A stretch of 64,000 nt of DNA from Paenibacillus selenitireducens (GCF_002021565.1 NZ_MSZX01000011.1:62027-126026), one strand, 5' to 3'; counted from the first letter of the stretch, positions 1 through 8,268 are shown. Numbers and translations are program-made. The notes: generated from the letters alone by a model not told the origin.

Positions 1-207
1 TGGATCATGGTTGTGACGGGCGCCAATATCGTTATTGGAGGATTGTTCGGCGTCAATCGGTTCCAGGTGTATCCTCGACTGCAGTCGCTGGAATGGTCCC
101 CACAGCTCTGGCTGCATCTGATATGTTACTTGATATTTGTCTTCATCCCGATCGTGATGAACGGAAAGGAGGAGCTGTTATGGCGCACTATCAAATCGAA
201 AATGTAA
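1..207 (+). CDS. C-terminal end of a membrane protein, probably ECF transporter T component (partial)
   Basis: The frame is open from the left edge and stops at 207, so only about 68 C-terminal residues are visible. They contain a hydrophobic helix (WLHLICYLIFVFIPIVM) preceded by a polar segment with YPRLQSLEW and followed by a short basic tail. The next gene, a double ATPase, starts at 180 and overlaps it by 28 bp, which implies translational coupling. ECF importers need a T subunit, and EcfT/CbiQ proteins often end in such a helix, so position and topology suggest the T subunit. The fragment carries no diagnostic T-subunit motif, so this is inference from context. Confidence 0.45.
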   Translation, partial: WIMVVTGANIVIGGLFGVNRFQVYPRLQSLEWSPQLWLHLICYLIFVFIPIVMNGKEELLWRTIKSKM

Positions 208-1853
208 GCTTTCAATACCCTAGCTGTTCAGATAAGACACTACAGCATATATCTGCCACGATTGAAGAGGGAGAGTTCGTGCTGCTGTGCGGTTCTTCGG
301 GATCAGGCAAGACGACCTTGCTTCGGCAATTGAAGCGGGAAATTCGGCCGGAGGGCATACGAAACGGCGAAATCTATTATCGCGGATTGCCCTTGGACCA
401 GGTGGATGAGCGAAGCTCGATCGAAGAGATTGGCATGGTGTTCCAGGATCCGGATAATCAGATCGTTATGAACACCGTCTGGCAAGAGCTGACCTTCGCG
501 ATGGAGAATCTCGGTTATTCTACGTCACACATGCAGCGAAGGGTAGGGGAGCTTGTTCAATTTTTCGGTATGGAAGACTGGCTCTACCTTCCGATTCATG
601 AACTATCCGGCGGGCAGAAACAGCTTGTCAATCTTGCATCGGTTATGGCGCTGCGACCTAAGGTGCTGCTGCTTGACGAGCCTACGGCACAGTTGGATCC
701 GATTGCGGCTAAAGAGTTCATTCAGTTGCTGTCCCGTATTAACGAGGAGTTCTCCATCACGATTGTTATCAGTGAGCATCGGATTGAAGAGATTGTACCG
801 CTTTCGTCGAAGCTTGTGATGCTCAGGCATGGACAGGTGGTATATTGCGGGTCTCCAAATTCGGTCATGAAGCAGATATGGAGTGCGCGTGATTCGTCAT
901 TCATACCGTATCTTCCGTCCATCAGTCAGCTCTACCTGGAAGTAGACCATTCCGAGGAGAACAGGGACATTCCCGTAAGTGTGAAAGAGGGCAGGAAATG
1001 GATACAAGCTCACAGGGATCGTTTGAATACCCATGAGGAAGCTGTGTCTGCGCCGCCAGCGAATGAGGGACAACAACTCGAATCGCTGCTTACATGCAAG
1101 GAGCTCTATTTCACCTACGATAAGAAGGCTCCTCTTGTTTTGAAGCGTCTATCATTATCGATTCACAAAGGCGAGTTCTTTGCTCTATTTGGCGGCAATG
1201 GATCAGGTAAGTCCACGCTTCTTCAGCAAATCGCAGGCGCACTTACACCGCAAAGAGGGGATATCCTGTACGCGGGCAAGTCCTTGCTTCGAGGTTCTGC
1301 TCTCGACAGGAGCCTGAAGATCGGGTACGTAGCGCAAAATCCGATGCTCTACTTTACGAGAGATACCGTACGAGAACAATTGACGGATCGTCTCAAACGC
1401 TTGGGTGAGCACAGCAGCAGAGCAAGATTGAACGAGCTTGTGGAGAGATTTGAAATTGAAGATATTATGGATAAGCATCCATTTGACATAAGCGGGGGTC
1501 AGCAGCAGAAGGTTGCGCTCATTCTGGTGCTGTTGGCTGCGCCGGAATTGCTGCTGCTCGATGAGCCGACGAAGGGGCTGGATCCTATATCCAAGCATAC
1601 ATTGGCGGAATTGCTTGAAATGATCCGTGCAGCGGGAACAACGATATTGATGGTCAGCCACGATATTGAGTTCGCAGCTTCCTATGCGACCCGATGCGGA
1701 TTGTTGTTCGACGGAGCGATGGTCGCCGTTGAAGACACACGATCATTTTTGCGGAACAATTATTTCTACACGACGACCATTCATCGTACGGTAGGAGACA
1801 TTTTGCCAGCAGCGATCACGGTAAAGGATGTATGGAAACAATGGGGAAAATGA
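180..1853 (+). CDS. ECF transporter double ATP-binding protein (YkoD-like)
   Basis: A 557-residue protein with two ABC ATPase domains in one chain. It would energise a vitamin or metal ECF importer at the inner face of the membrane. Domain 1 has Walker A GSSGSGKTTLL, signature LSGGQKQLV and Walker B VLLLDEP. Domain 2 has Walker A GGNGSGKSTLL, signature ISGGQQQKVA and Walker B LLLLDEP. Both Q-loops are recognisable. In many ECF systems the two ATPases are separate (EcfA1/EcfA2); here they are fused as in Bacillus YkoD. The ATG at 180 follows GGAAAGGAGG at about 168, so I prefer it to the upstream in-frame codons that reach 93. It overlaps the preceding membrane gene by 28 bp and the following S component by 22 bp, so the three form one operon. 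The substrate cannot be read from this subunit. Confidence 0.9.
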   Translation: MAHYQIENVSFQYPSCSDKTLQHISATIEEGEFVLLCGSSGSGKTTLLRQLKREIRPEGIRNGEIYYRGLPLDQVDERSSIEEIGMVFQDPDNQIVMNTVWQELTFAMENLGYSTSHMQRRVGELVQFFGMEDWLYLPIHELSGGQKQLVNLASVMALRPKVLLLDEPTAQLDPIAAKEFIQLLSRINEEFSITIVISEHRIEEIVPLSSKLVMLRHGQVVYCGSPNSVMKQIWSARDSSFIPYLPSISQLYLEVDHSEENRDIPVSVKEGRKWIQAHRDRLNTHEEAVSAPPANEGQQLESLLTCKELYFTYDKKAPLVLKRLSLSIHKGEFFALFGGNGSGKSTLLQQIAGALTPQRGDILYAGKSLLRGSALDRSLKIGYVAQNPMLYFTRDTVREQLTDRLKRLGEHSSRARLNELVERFEIEDIMDKHPFDISGGQQQKVALILVLLAAPELLLLDEPTKGLDPISKHTLAELLEMIRAAGTTILMVSHDIEFAASYATRCGLLFDGAMVAVEDTRSFLRNNYFYTTTIHRTVGDILPAAITVKDVWKQWGK

Positions 1854-2536
1854 AACGCATGCTCTATTTCGGCAGTTTAGCAGCCGCCATCGTCGTACTT
1901 GCGGTTGTGCTATGGATGGATAAATACTATATGCCTTTGAGCTTTCTGATGATTGGATTGGCAATGCTTCCTTTTTACATTCGCTTTGAGCGGAAGACGA
2001 TGAAGGCAGAGGAAATCCTTCTCATCGCGATGCTTGGCGCGATCGCTGCAGTGAGCCGTGTCCCGTTCGCGCCGCTGCCGAGTGTGCAGCCAACCTCTTT
2101 TGTCATTATGATGTCAGCTCTCGTGTTCGGGCCTGAGGTCGGATTTCTTGTAGGAAGCATTGCGGCAGTCGTGTCCAATATTTTCCTTGGCCAAGGTCCG
2201 TGGACGCCATGGCAAATGTTCTGCTGGGGCATGATCGGGTTTACAGCTGGATTGTTGAGAAATACGCGGTTCATGAAAAGTCTGTGGGGCAAAAATATAT
2301 TCGGCTTTTCGTGGGGCTTTCTGTTCGGCTGGATCATGAATCTATGGTTTTTGATCGGCATGTATGATCATTTAAGCTGGAAAGTATTCGCATCCGCTTA
2401 TGTGGCGAGTTTCTATTTCGATCTTGCCCATGCCTTGTCGAATGTATTTTTCATTTCAATTTTCTCGGCAATATGGTTAAAAATACTACTGCGGGTCAAA
2501 TCGAAATACGGTTTGCTCGATTCCGAACTGGCTTAG
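1832..2536 (+). CDS. ECF transporter S component, CblT-like
   Basis: A very hydrophobic protein of 234 residues with about six membrane helices, the substrate-binding (S) subunit of the ECF importer encoded just upstream. The segment FGPEVGFLVGSIAAVVSN followed by GQGPWTPWQMF resembles S components that others have assigned to cobalamin-precursor uptake (CblT class). That match is from memory of the family pattern, so the vitamin is uncertain. The start at 1832 lies inside the ATPase gene behind AAAGGA; an ATG at 1850 (MKRMLYF) is an alternative. The promoter and any riboswitch would lie left of the window. The gene is followed by a terminator hairpin. Confidence 0.8.
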   Translation: METMGKMKRMLYFGSLAAAIVVLAVVLWMDKYYMPLSFLMIGLAMLPFYIRFERKTMKAEEILLIAMLGAIAAVSRVPFAPLPSVQPTSFVIMMSALVFGPEVGFLVGSIAAVVSNIFLGQGPWTPWQMFCWGMIGFTAGLLRNTRFMKSLWGKNIFGFSWGFLFGWIMNLWFLIGMYDHLSWKVFASAYVASFYFDLAHALSNVFFISIFSAIWLKILLRVKSKYGLLDSELA

Positions 2537-2585
2537 CGCAAAGTTCACGTCACCGGCAGGTGAGGCTTAAGCGTTACACAAACAG

Positions 2586-2631
2586 GAAGCTGTTTTCCCA
2601 GAACATGTTGTGTGGGAGAGCAGCTTCTTTT
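2586..2631 (+). terminator. Intrinsic terminator of the ECF operon
   Basis: GAAGCTGTTTTCCCA at 2586-2600 pairs imperfectly with TGGGAGAGCAGCTTC ending at 2627, followed by a short T stretch. It lies 50 bp after the S-component stop. Confidence 0.7.
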
Positions 2632-2827
2632 GCTGTGCGGAAATTATCTTTGTTTATTGAATCTGAATCGGTCTGAAAACATAAGTGGATTTTTGCCGAG
2701 GTGAAGTTTGGTGATTAATTGTAGTGTCAATCGTGACGGGTGTCATTGTCACTGTACCTTATATACGGCATCATATATGAGCATGAAATACCAAGTTCTA
2801 GCCGTAAAAAGGATGGGGAAACGTTAC

Positions 2828-4312
2828 ATGGCACAAGACGAATCACAACAAGCTTCACAACAATTGCCAACATATAAAATGAAGCAAGCCTCTTTAGAGC
2901 CCACTTGTTCAAAAGCATGCTTAGACTCTGATCACGAGACGCAGCATCTGCCCGTAAACCGTGCTCAGCATGCCGTGCAATGGCGCCCTTCTCGCTTCAA
3001 TGCCCAGACGCAAGTAGATGATGGTGGGCTTGTTCTTTACAACAGTTATTCGGGAGCTATTGCTGCCTTCTCGGCGGAAGAGCGGATGCGTGTGCTGCCT
3101 TGGCTTCGCCCGGGACAATCGGATATGGAGCCAGATCATGAGATTTACAAGGAACTGCGGGAACAAGGTTTCCTTGATTCGGCGGATACAGATGAGCTGC
3201 GGCGGGCGCAATTCCTTCATCAGTCGATGCACCAGCTCGATGCCATGCATCTCGTGCTGCTGGTTACCGAAGCATGCAACTTCCGCTGCAACTATTGCTA
3301 TGAATACTTCCCGCGTGGAAACATGCGGAGTGAAGTCATCAAGGGACTGATCGCCTACATGGAGCAGCGGGCGAAGACGCTCAACTTCATTAACATCAGC
3401 TGGCATGGCGGGGAGCCGCTGCTTGCTCCACGCGTGATTGAGCAGTTGTCTGCGTCTTTCATTGAAGTCTGCGACAAGTATGATGTCGAGTATCATGCGG
3501 AAATATCAACGAACGGTTATTACTTAACACGAGAGCTGTTCGAGCAGCTGCTTGATCTACACGTCGATCGCTACATGATTACGCTGGACGGCCCTGCAGA
3601 AGTACATAACGCTCGGCGGGGACTAGTTGGGGGCGGAGATACCTATGAACGCATTGTAGCAAACTTGCTTTCCCTCAAGCAGGTTGATCGCCCGTTCGAG
3701 ATCAACATTCGAGTGAACTTCGATAATAGCAATCTGGAAGCTGTCCATTCATTCATTCCGGTACTGCGCGATTTGTTCGGAGACGATGAGCGGTTTGCCG
3801 TCTATTTTCGGCCTGTCGGCTGCATGGGGGGAGAAAACGATCTTACGCTTCCTGTGTGTGATGCTCGCACGAAGGATAAGGAAATATGGGCGCTTAATGA
3901 AGAAGCGATTCAAGCGGGGCTGCCTGTAAGCTCCTTTATTAAAGACATTCTGCTTCCGACAGGGGCGGTCTGTTATGCAGCGAAGCCGAATTCGCTGATT
4001 GTCGGGTCGGATGGACGCCTTTACAAATGTTCGGTTACGTTCGAACAAGAGAACAATCAATTAGGACGTATTCATGAGGACGGCACGCTCGACGTCGATA
4101 TGGACAAGATGGCCTTATGGACGACGTCGGGAGAAGAAACGGATGCGGACTGCCAAGCCTGCTTCTTCCGTCCATCCTGTCAAGGCAATCATTGTCCACT
4201 CTATCGGATGCGGACGGGCAACCGTCCATGCTCCTACGAGAAGCGTCAAATTAAGCAGGTGCTGCGCACGATATGGCTTCAATCTGGGGCTTGCGAATCA
4301 GCTGTGCAATAG
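2828..4312 (+). CDS. Radical SAM/SPASM peptide maturase
   Basis: A 494-residue enzyme likely to modify the small peptide encoded immediately downstream. The N-terminal ~140 residues (NAQTQVDDGGLVLYNSYSGA, then DHEIYKELREQGFL) look like the leader-binding region found in RiPP radical SAM maturases. The radical SAM core has C150-x3-C154-x2-C157 (CNFRCNYC) and the GGEP motif (WHGGEPLL). The C terminus has a complete seven-cysteine SPASM pattern: C-x17-C, then CQACFFRPSCQGNHC, then a last Cys in NRPCSYE. That should hold two auxiliary [4Fe-4S] clusters. The ATG at 2828 follows AAGGATGGGG; the frame stays open upstream to a TTG at 2708, and ATG 2777 is an alternative. The product class (thioether, C-C crosslink, epimer or other) cannot be told from the enzyme alone. 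Confidence 0.9.
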   Translation: MAQDESQQASQQLPTYKMKQASLEPTCSKACLDSDHETQHLPVNRAQHAVQWRPSRFNAQTQVDDGGLVLYNSYSGAIAAFSAEERMRVLPWLRPGQSDMEPDHEIYKELREQGFLDSADTDELRRAQFLHQSMHQLDAMHLVLLVTEACNFRCNYCYEYFPRGNMRSEVIKGLIAYMEQRAKTLNFINISWHGGEPLLAPRVIEQLSASFIEVCDKYDVEYHAEISTNGYYLTRELFEQLLDLHVDRYMITLDGPAEVHNARRGLVGGGDTYERIVANLLSLKQVDRPFEINIRVNFDNSNLEAVHSFIPVLRDLFGDDERFAVYFRPVGCMGGENDLTLPVCDARTKDKEIWALNEEAIQAGLPVSSFIKDILLPTGAVCYAAKPNSLIVGSDGRLYKCSVTFEQENNQLGRIHEDGTLDVDMDKMALWTTSGEETDADCQACFFRPSCQGNHCPLYRMRTGNRPCSYEKRQIKQVLRTIWLQSGACESAVQ

Positions 4313-4406
4313 GCTGAATCTAGTCCTAAAGCCAGCCTGATCATGGAATGGAAGAGAGCTATACGAACTTCGTACAGCCAATGCTTATTGTAAGGAGGTG
4401 AGTAAT

Positions 4407-4490
4407 GTGAAAGTAATTCGTCCAGCAGCAAAGCCTGCATTAATCAAGACAGGACGCTTGACCAAGTCTGTACCTGGCAATTTGAGCTAA
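4407..4490 (+). CDS. 27-residue putative RiPP precursor peptide
   Basis: This small GTG-start ORF sits 94 bp after the radical SAM maturase stop and is preceded by a perfect TAAGGAGG with 8-nt spacing, a stronger site than most in the window. The peptide is basic and has no Cys, Trp, Tyr, Phe or His. It contains RPAAKPALIKTGRLTK in its centre and ends SVPGNLS. The only side chains open to unusual chemistry are Lys, Arg, Thr, Ser, Asn and the aliphatics, so sactipeptide or ranthipeptide thioether chemistry is excluded. The unit closes with a strong terminator at 4561. That this is the substrate is inferred from position, ribosome binding site and enzyme type. A GTG at 4398 inside the ribosome binding site would add three residues and is less likely. 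Confidence 0.7.
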   Translation: MKVIRPAAKPALIKTGRLTKSVPGNLS

Positions 4491-4560
4491 CGTTTCCCAT
4501 CATTCAACCTCTCGCAATCGGTGAAATACGAACCAACAAAGATTTATAGCAACAGCAAAA

Positions 4561-4589
4561 GCCTGGGATCTGAGATCCCAGGCTTTTTT
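4561..4589 (+). terminator. Strong intrinsic terminator of the maturase-peptide unit
   Basis: GCCTGGGATC at 4561 pairs perfectly with GATCCCAGGC ending at 4583 around a 3-nt loop, followed by six T. This marks the end of the two-gene unit. Confidence 0.92.
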
Positions 4590-4654
4590 AAGCAGTTTCA
4601 GAAGCTGGAAAACGAACTGCAGCTTAAGGGATTTTTCACACCATTTTGCTGTAA

Positions 4655-4771
4655 GCAGTCTTCAAGAAGCGGAAATCTTTTATTGGGAAAGGCGATAACC
4701 GTTTTGATCCGCGTGGATCTGTGACGCGGGCGGAAATTGCCAAGATGCTGTATGGCATATTGAACAAATAA
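4655..4771 (+). pseudogene. Remnant of an SLH-domain protein (C-terminal end)
   Basis: Downstream of a stop at 4652 the frame reads about 38 residues including GKGDNRFDPRGSVTRAEIAK and ending MLYGILNK before TAA at 4769. This is the typical C-terminal half of an S-layer homology repeat (GDG.F.P...VTRAE.A.ML). No start codon, ribosome binding site or upstream SLH sequence remains, so it is the decayed tail of a former surface-protein gene. Confidence 0.75.
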
Positions 4772-4910
4772 ACAGGTATATTTTTAGTGGACCCTCATCT
4801 CGTAGAAAAAAACCGATTTGAAAAAAGATCTGAGAGCCCAAGTTTTGTTGTGGAAATTAGGCATTTCCATTCCCTTTCAAAAAAAGAGGGCACAGAAAAA
4901 TTAATGTTCT

Positions 4911-4974
4911 AACTATAACTATAACTATAACTATAACTATAACTATAACGATGATGATGAAGATAATGATGATG
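4911..4974. repeat. Hexanucleotide microsatellite followed by GAT-rich triplets
   Basis: AACTAT is repeated six times from 4911 to 4946 with a partial seventh copy, followed by GATGATGATGAAGATAATGATGATGA. It lies in non-coding DNA beyond the SLH remnant. Confidence 0.95.
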
Positions 4975-4979
4975 AACTT

Positions 4980-5205
4980 TGCTATGTTGGATAAATCCAT
5001 TAACTTTAACGGATTTGCCTATATTTAAGCGTCTATAGTGTATATTTCCAACATACGAGGATGAAAAACACCAATAATCCTCAATTCGCGAATCCTATCT
5101 TGTATTTGTCCAACATAGATGAGTAACAAAGTCATTCGAACGTCCTATCCTGTATTCATCCAATATAGATGAATAACAAGGCTCATCTATATTGGATGAA
5201 AAAAA
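4980..5205. repeat. Degenerate intergenic repeat units with a perfect 18-bp hairpin
   Basis: Several imperfect copies, in both orientations, of a unit like TATRTTGGATRAATCC occur here (near 4983, 5045, 5105, 5150 and 5185). The last two form a perfect inverted repeat: the 18 bp at 5155-5172 (TTCATCCAATATAGATGA) pair with 5183-5200 around a 10-nt loop. A related stretch is found at 59745-59940. No ORF is present. Function is unknown; it resembles a dispersed intergenic repeat family. Confidence 0.75.
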
Positions 5206-5318
5206 CCGAGGAAGGGCTCGCTTGTTTAGGTTGAAGATACTTTTTCAGTACCCTGCCAAATAACGGGGGTTCCTCGACAGTCTTAAGTCAGGAAGGGGAG
5301 ACCCTTCCCGACTTTCAT

Positions 5319-6047
5319 TTAATCCAGCTTCGCGATGAACCGACGCAAAAGATCGCGGATAACAAGCAGATGCACGAGCAGCCCGATGAACGCATAGATG
5401 AAGCTCGCCGACGCACCTTGTTCGAGTCCGACAAGCAATGTTTTGGATACCCAATACGAAGGGAGAATCCCTACGAACAGCTGCCAAGGCATGGGGAGGA
5501 AGTAGATAAGGACAGGAGCGAAGACGATCAATCCGGCTGCTTTGGACAGGGCTAATCCTTCCACTTTATTCGCGGCAAAGCCCACGAGGAACAGGGTGAG
5601 GAGCGGCGCTTCCAGAGCCGTCACGGGCAAGAGTATTGCGATCTGCGTGATGTGAATAGGAGCAAGCCCTCCGTATGCGAGCAGGAAGAAGGTAAACAGG
5701 ATCGACATCAATAACGGCACCGCCAAGCGATACAGGAAATAACCCTGCTTGGTTAATGGCGTAACGGCGTAATAACTAATGACATTCTCATCCCGTTCAT
5801 CGAGCATGACGAAGCCGGACATCATCCCGAGCATTAATGGAATCAGGAGAATCATGAAACTCAAGAAGCTGTCGTAATAGACGGTCAAGTCTAGCTGGAG
5901 GTGCACACGGGCAAGTTCAGCGGCATATGGCGTGACAAAACGTACAAAAAAGAACAGAATAACTGGCGCAAGTAAGGTCAACATCAGCATCGGGTCACGC
6001 GTAATCTGACGCCAATCCCCACGAATCAAATGAAGAACACGGTTCAT
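5319..6047 (-). CDS. ABC-2 type exporter permease (second subunit)
   Basis: A 242-residue membrane protein with about six hydrophobic segments, the second permease of a three-gene ABC exporter. The start at 6047 is preceded by GGAGGAGATCCTCA on the minus strand and overlaps the upstream permease stop by four bases (ATGA). The open frame runs further up to 6245, but that part overlaps the neighbouring gene. The sequence has the polar DERDENVISYYAVTPLTKQG between the second and third helices, as in ABC-2 permeases that descend from drug or fluoroquinolone exporters. The substrate is unknown. Confidence 0.82.
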   Translation of the reverse strand: MNRVLHLIRGDWRQITRDPMLMLTLLAPVILFFFVRFVTPYAAELARVHLQLDLTVYYDSFLSFMILLIPLMLGMMSGFVMLDERDENVISYYAVTPLTKQGYFLYRLAVPLLMSILFTFFLLAYGGLAPIHITQIAILLPVTALEAPLLTLFLVGFAANKVEGLALSKAAGLIVFAPVLIYFLPMPWQLFVGILPSYWVSKTLLVGLEQGASASFIYAFIGLLVHLLVIRDLLRRFIAKLD

Positions 6048-6754
6048 TGAGGATCTCCTCCACCCATTTGAAGTGTAATAAATTTGCGAAAAGAAAACCG
6101 CGTCCACATCCAAGCGATCCCGATCCAAGCCGTTAACGTTCCGATGGCATAAATCATTTGACCCGTCCCGAGCGGATTGAAGGGGGATTGAATCATCATG
6201 AGCGAGGCCTTGGCTGGAATGAAGTAGAACAGGGGTGTCGTCCACACGCCAATGACGTCGACAAGCGGGAGGACGAACACAAAGGTATATACGGTCGACA
6301 TCAAGAAAAATCCGTTTAAGGTTTGACAGCGGACGGCCAGCCCAAGACCGAGCAGTGTGAAGAAGATAGATGTCATGGTCACACCGAGCAAGAATAGAAA
6401 TAGATTCGGATGCAGGCCGAAGGCGCTCAGATGAATGATGCAGCTGGTAACGACGGACAACAGCGTAAGGGACAACGTCTTCGAGATGATATATTCCTCG
6501 GGCTTGTAGGGAGTCACGAATAGATTGTCATAGATGTTCTGTCCTTTCTCCAGGAGGACGAGACCCCCGATAAAGAAAAATCCGAGCACGCTAGGATCGG
6601 AGAACGTAATGACAGTCCCTACGGTTTCGCGAATGTCGAGCGGTAAGGAACGAAGCAACACAATATAGGCAGCGGCAATCAGCACGTATGCATAATAGAA
6701 TCCGTGGCGGATTTGGAGCTTCATATCATACATCATCGCGGAACGAAGTCTCAT
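6044..6754 (-). CDS. ABC-2 type exporter permease (first subunit)
   Basis: A 236-residue protein with six predicted membrane helices (for example AYVLIAAAYIVLLRSLPL near the N terminus, and VLGFFFIGGLVLLEKGQ). The ENLFVTPYKPEEYI-like loop here reads DNLFVTPYKPEEYIISK, typical of ABC-2 membrane proteins of the fluoroquinolone-export group. It overlaps the ATPase stop and the next permease start by ATGA junctions on both sides, so the three genes are translationally coupled. A TetR regulator opens the operon, in keeping with efflux of a small toxic compound. The exact substrate is inference. Confidence 0.82.
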   Translation of the reverse strand: MRLRSAMMYDMKLQIRHGFYYAYVLIAAAYIVLLRSLPLDIRETVGTVITFSDPSVLGFFFIGGLVLLEKGQNIYDNLFVTPYKPEEYIISKTLSLTLLSVVTSCIIHLSAFGLHPNLFLFLLGVTMTSIFFTLLGLGLAVRCQTLNGFFLMSTVYTFVFVLPLVDVIGVWTTPLFYFIPAKASLMMIQSPFNPLGTGQMIYAIGTLTAWIGIAWMWTRFSFRKFITLQMGGGDPQ

Positions 6755-7605
6755 CCTAATTTCCTCCCTGTAACTTCGATGAATATCTCCTCCAGGGAGG
6801 CTTCCTGCGAATGCATCGTCTCAATCGGTTTGTTCTTGAGCAGTTGGAGGAATGCAGGATTGGCACCGATCTGCTGCAGATCGAAGTCGGCATGGTGGAC
6901 ATGTTCATTTTCGGTATATTCAATACGTACGCGTTTGCTGCCGCGCTGCACTTTGAGCTCACGCGGTGAATTGATCAAGTTAATCTCACCGTCTACGATG
7001 AATGCGACGCGGTTACAGATCTCATCTGCTGCATGCATGTTGTGCGTGGTGATGAGGATCGTCGTTCCTTTGGCTTGTTGCGCCAGGATGAGGTCTTTCA
7101 TCACTTTCGCATTAACGGGATCCAGCCCGGATGTCGGTTCATCCAGAAATAAGATGCTCGGATGATTCAACAACGCCCTACAGAAGTTGAGCCGCATCTT
7201 CATCCCTTTGGAGAAATCCGCTACTTTCGTGCTCGCGTATTGCTCTAAGCCCACCATGGCGAGCAGGTGAAGGGGATCTTCGGTTTTGCCATGATACAGC
7301 GAACGGAAGAGGGAGAGATTTTCAAGTGCGGTGAATCGATGATAGAAGTTAGGGAACTCGAAAGCGACGCCGATATGCTCGAAATAATCGGACTTCACAT
7401 CCCGCAGCTCTCGATCCATGACACGGACTGTCCCTTCATAGCGCTTCAAGATGCCGATGAGAATTTTTTGGGTTGTACTCTTTCCGGCGCCTGATGGCCC
7501 GAGGAATCCGAAGATTTCACCTTTGGGTATTGCAAAATTAAGTCCTTTTAACGTCGGCTCCTTGCTCCCTGGATAAGTAAAACGCAGCTGGCTTACTTCA
7601 ATCAT
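6751..7605 (-). CDS. ABC exporter ATP-binding protein
   Basis: A 284-residue ABC ATPase that powers the two downstream permeases. It has Walker A GPSGAGKSTTQK, signature FSKGMKMRLNFCRALL and Walker B ILFLDEPTSGLDP, with the H-loop in TTHNM. The signature FSKGM instead of LSGGQ is common in exporter ATPases of the CcmA/NatA/DrrA group. I place the start at 7605 (MIEVSQL), behind AAAAAGGAG; the frame extends to 7632 through the ribosome binding site. It lies 34 bp after the TetR stop and overlaps the first permease by four bases. Confidence 0.88.
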   Translation of the reverse strand: MIEVSQLRFTYPGSKEPTLKGLNFAIPKGEIFGFLGPSGAGKSTTQKILIGILKRYEGTVRVMDRELRDVKSDYFEHIGVAFEFPNFYHRFTALENLSLFRSLYHGKTEDPLHLLAMVGLEQYASTKVADFSKGMKMRLNFCRALLNHPSILFLDEPTSGLDPVNAKVMKDLILAQQAKGTTILITTHNMHAADEICNRVAFIVDGEINLINSPRELKVQRGSKRVRIEYTENEHVHHADFDLQQIGANPAFLQLLKNKPIETMHSQEASLEEIFIEVTGRKLG

Positions 7606-7639
7606 AGTCGGCATCTCCTTTTTCATCATCACTCCATCA

Positions 7640-8242
7640 TCACTCCAACATCAACCCATTGGCAATGAGTTCTACCAAAAGATCCATCGTATCGCCGTAA
7701 CGTTCTTCACCGATTTGTTGTTTCTGCAAGGAGAGGAGTACGAGCGAGCGAATCAAGCTCACGATGGTATCCGGATCCCGTTGAATCATTTGTCCCTGTT
7801 CCTGCGCTTGCAAGATAAATGGCACGATAAAATGGGCATCCTCCTGAAAATTCGCAAGCATCTTTTCCTCTGGGAGCTTGCGCATGACCATTTCCAATTG
7901 TTCCGAATCGTACAGCTGTTGAATGAGCGGGTTATCAGCCATAATGTCTAACGAATGACGGAGGAACTGCCGGAAAGACTCCCGAGTCATCGTCCCCGAG
8001 GAGAAATGCTGCTCGACGAGTTGGTGTCGAATGCGTTCTTCTTCCTGTTCCAGAATTTCAAAATACAACTCTTCCTTCGAACGGTAGAACATATAGAAGG
8101 AGCCTTGGGCAATTCCGGCTGCCTTCGTTAAGTCAGAGATACTTGTCTTCTTCAGTCCTAATGTTGCAAACATCTGCTTTCCCTGGGATAAGAGCTTGCT
8201 GTGGATCATTTCCTTCTCACGATCTTCAAATTTTCGAACCAT
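7640..8242 (-). CDS. TetR family transcriptional regulator
   Basis: A 200-residue DNA-binding repressor. The N-terminal TetR helix-turn-helix is clear at about residues 25-65 (LKKTSISDLTKAAGIAQGSF then YMFYRSKEELY). The C-terminal ligand-binding part is divergent, as usual. It is the first gene of the exporter operon and presumably represses it until an inducer, perhaps the export substrate, binds. The promoter upstream is a strong sigma-A type with an inverted repeat at its start region, consistent with autorepression. Confidence 0.9.
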   Translation of the reverse strand: MVRKFEDREKEMIHSKLLSQGKQMFATLGLKKTSISDLTKAAGIAQGSFYMFYRSKEELYFEILEQEEERIRHQLVEQHFSSGTMTRESFRQFLRHSLDIMADNPLIQQLYDSEQLEMVMRKLPEEKMLANFQEDAHFIVPFILQAQEQGQMIQRDPDTIVSLIRSLVLLSLQKQQIGEERYGDTMDLLVELIANGLMLE

Positions 8243-8268
8243 ATCGTTTCACTCCACTTCGATGAACA

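Larger units (their letters stand above)
4491..5318. other. Gene-free interval
   Basis: Apart from the terminator, SLH remnant, microsatellite and hairpin repeats listed separately, this 0.8-kb interval contains no supported gene. A small GC-rich hairpin (GGAAGGG-gaga-CCCTTCC at 5291-5308) lies just after the stop of the minus-strand exporter gene. It may be its terminator but lacks a T-run. Confidence 0.7.

Noticed and set aside
4343-4393. 16-codon ORF between the maturase and the peptide gene
   Set aside because: It has no ribosome binding site and no features of a precursor, unlike the ORF at 4407.
4521-4724. 67-codon plus-strand frame including the terminator hairpin
   Set aside because: It translates straight through a strong terminator; the real signal in this stretch is the SLH remnant in another frame.
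4911-5205. Possible CRISPR array
   Set aside because: The repeats are either a continuous microsatellite or irregular inverted units, with no regular spacers.
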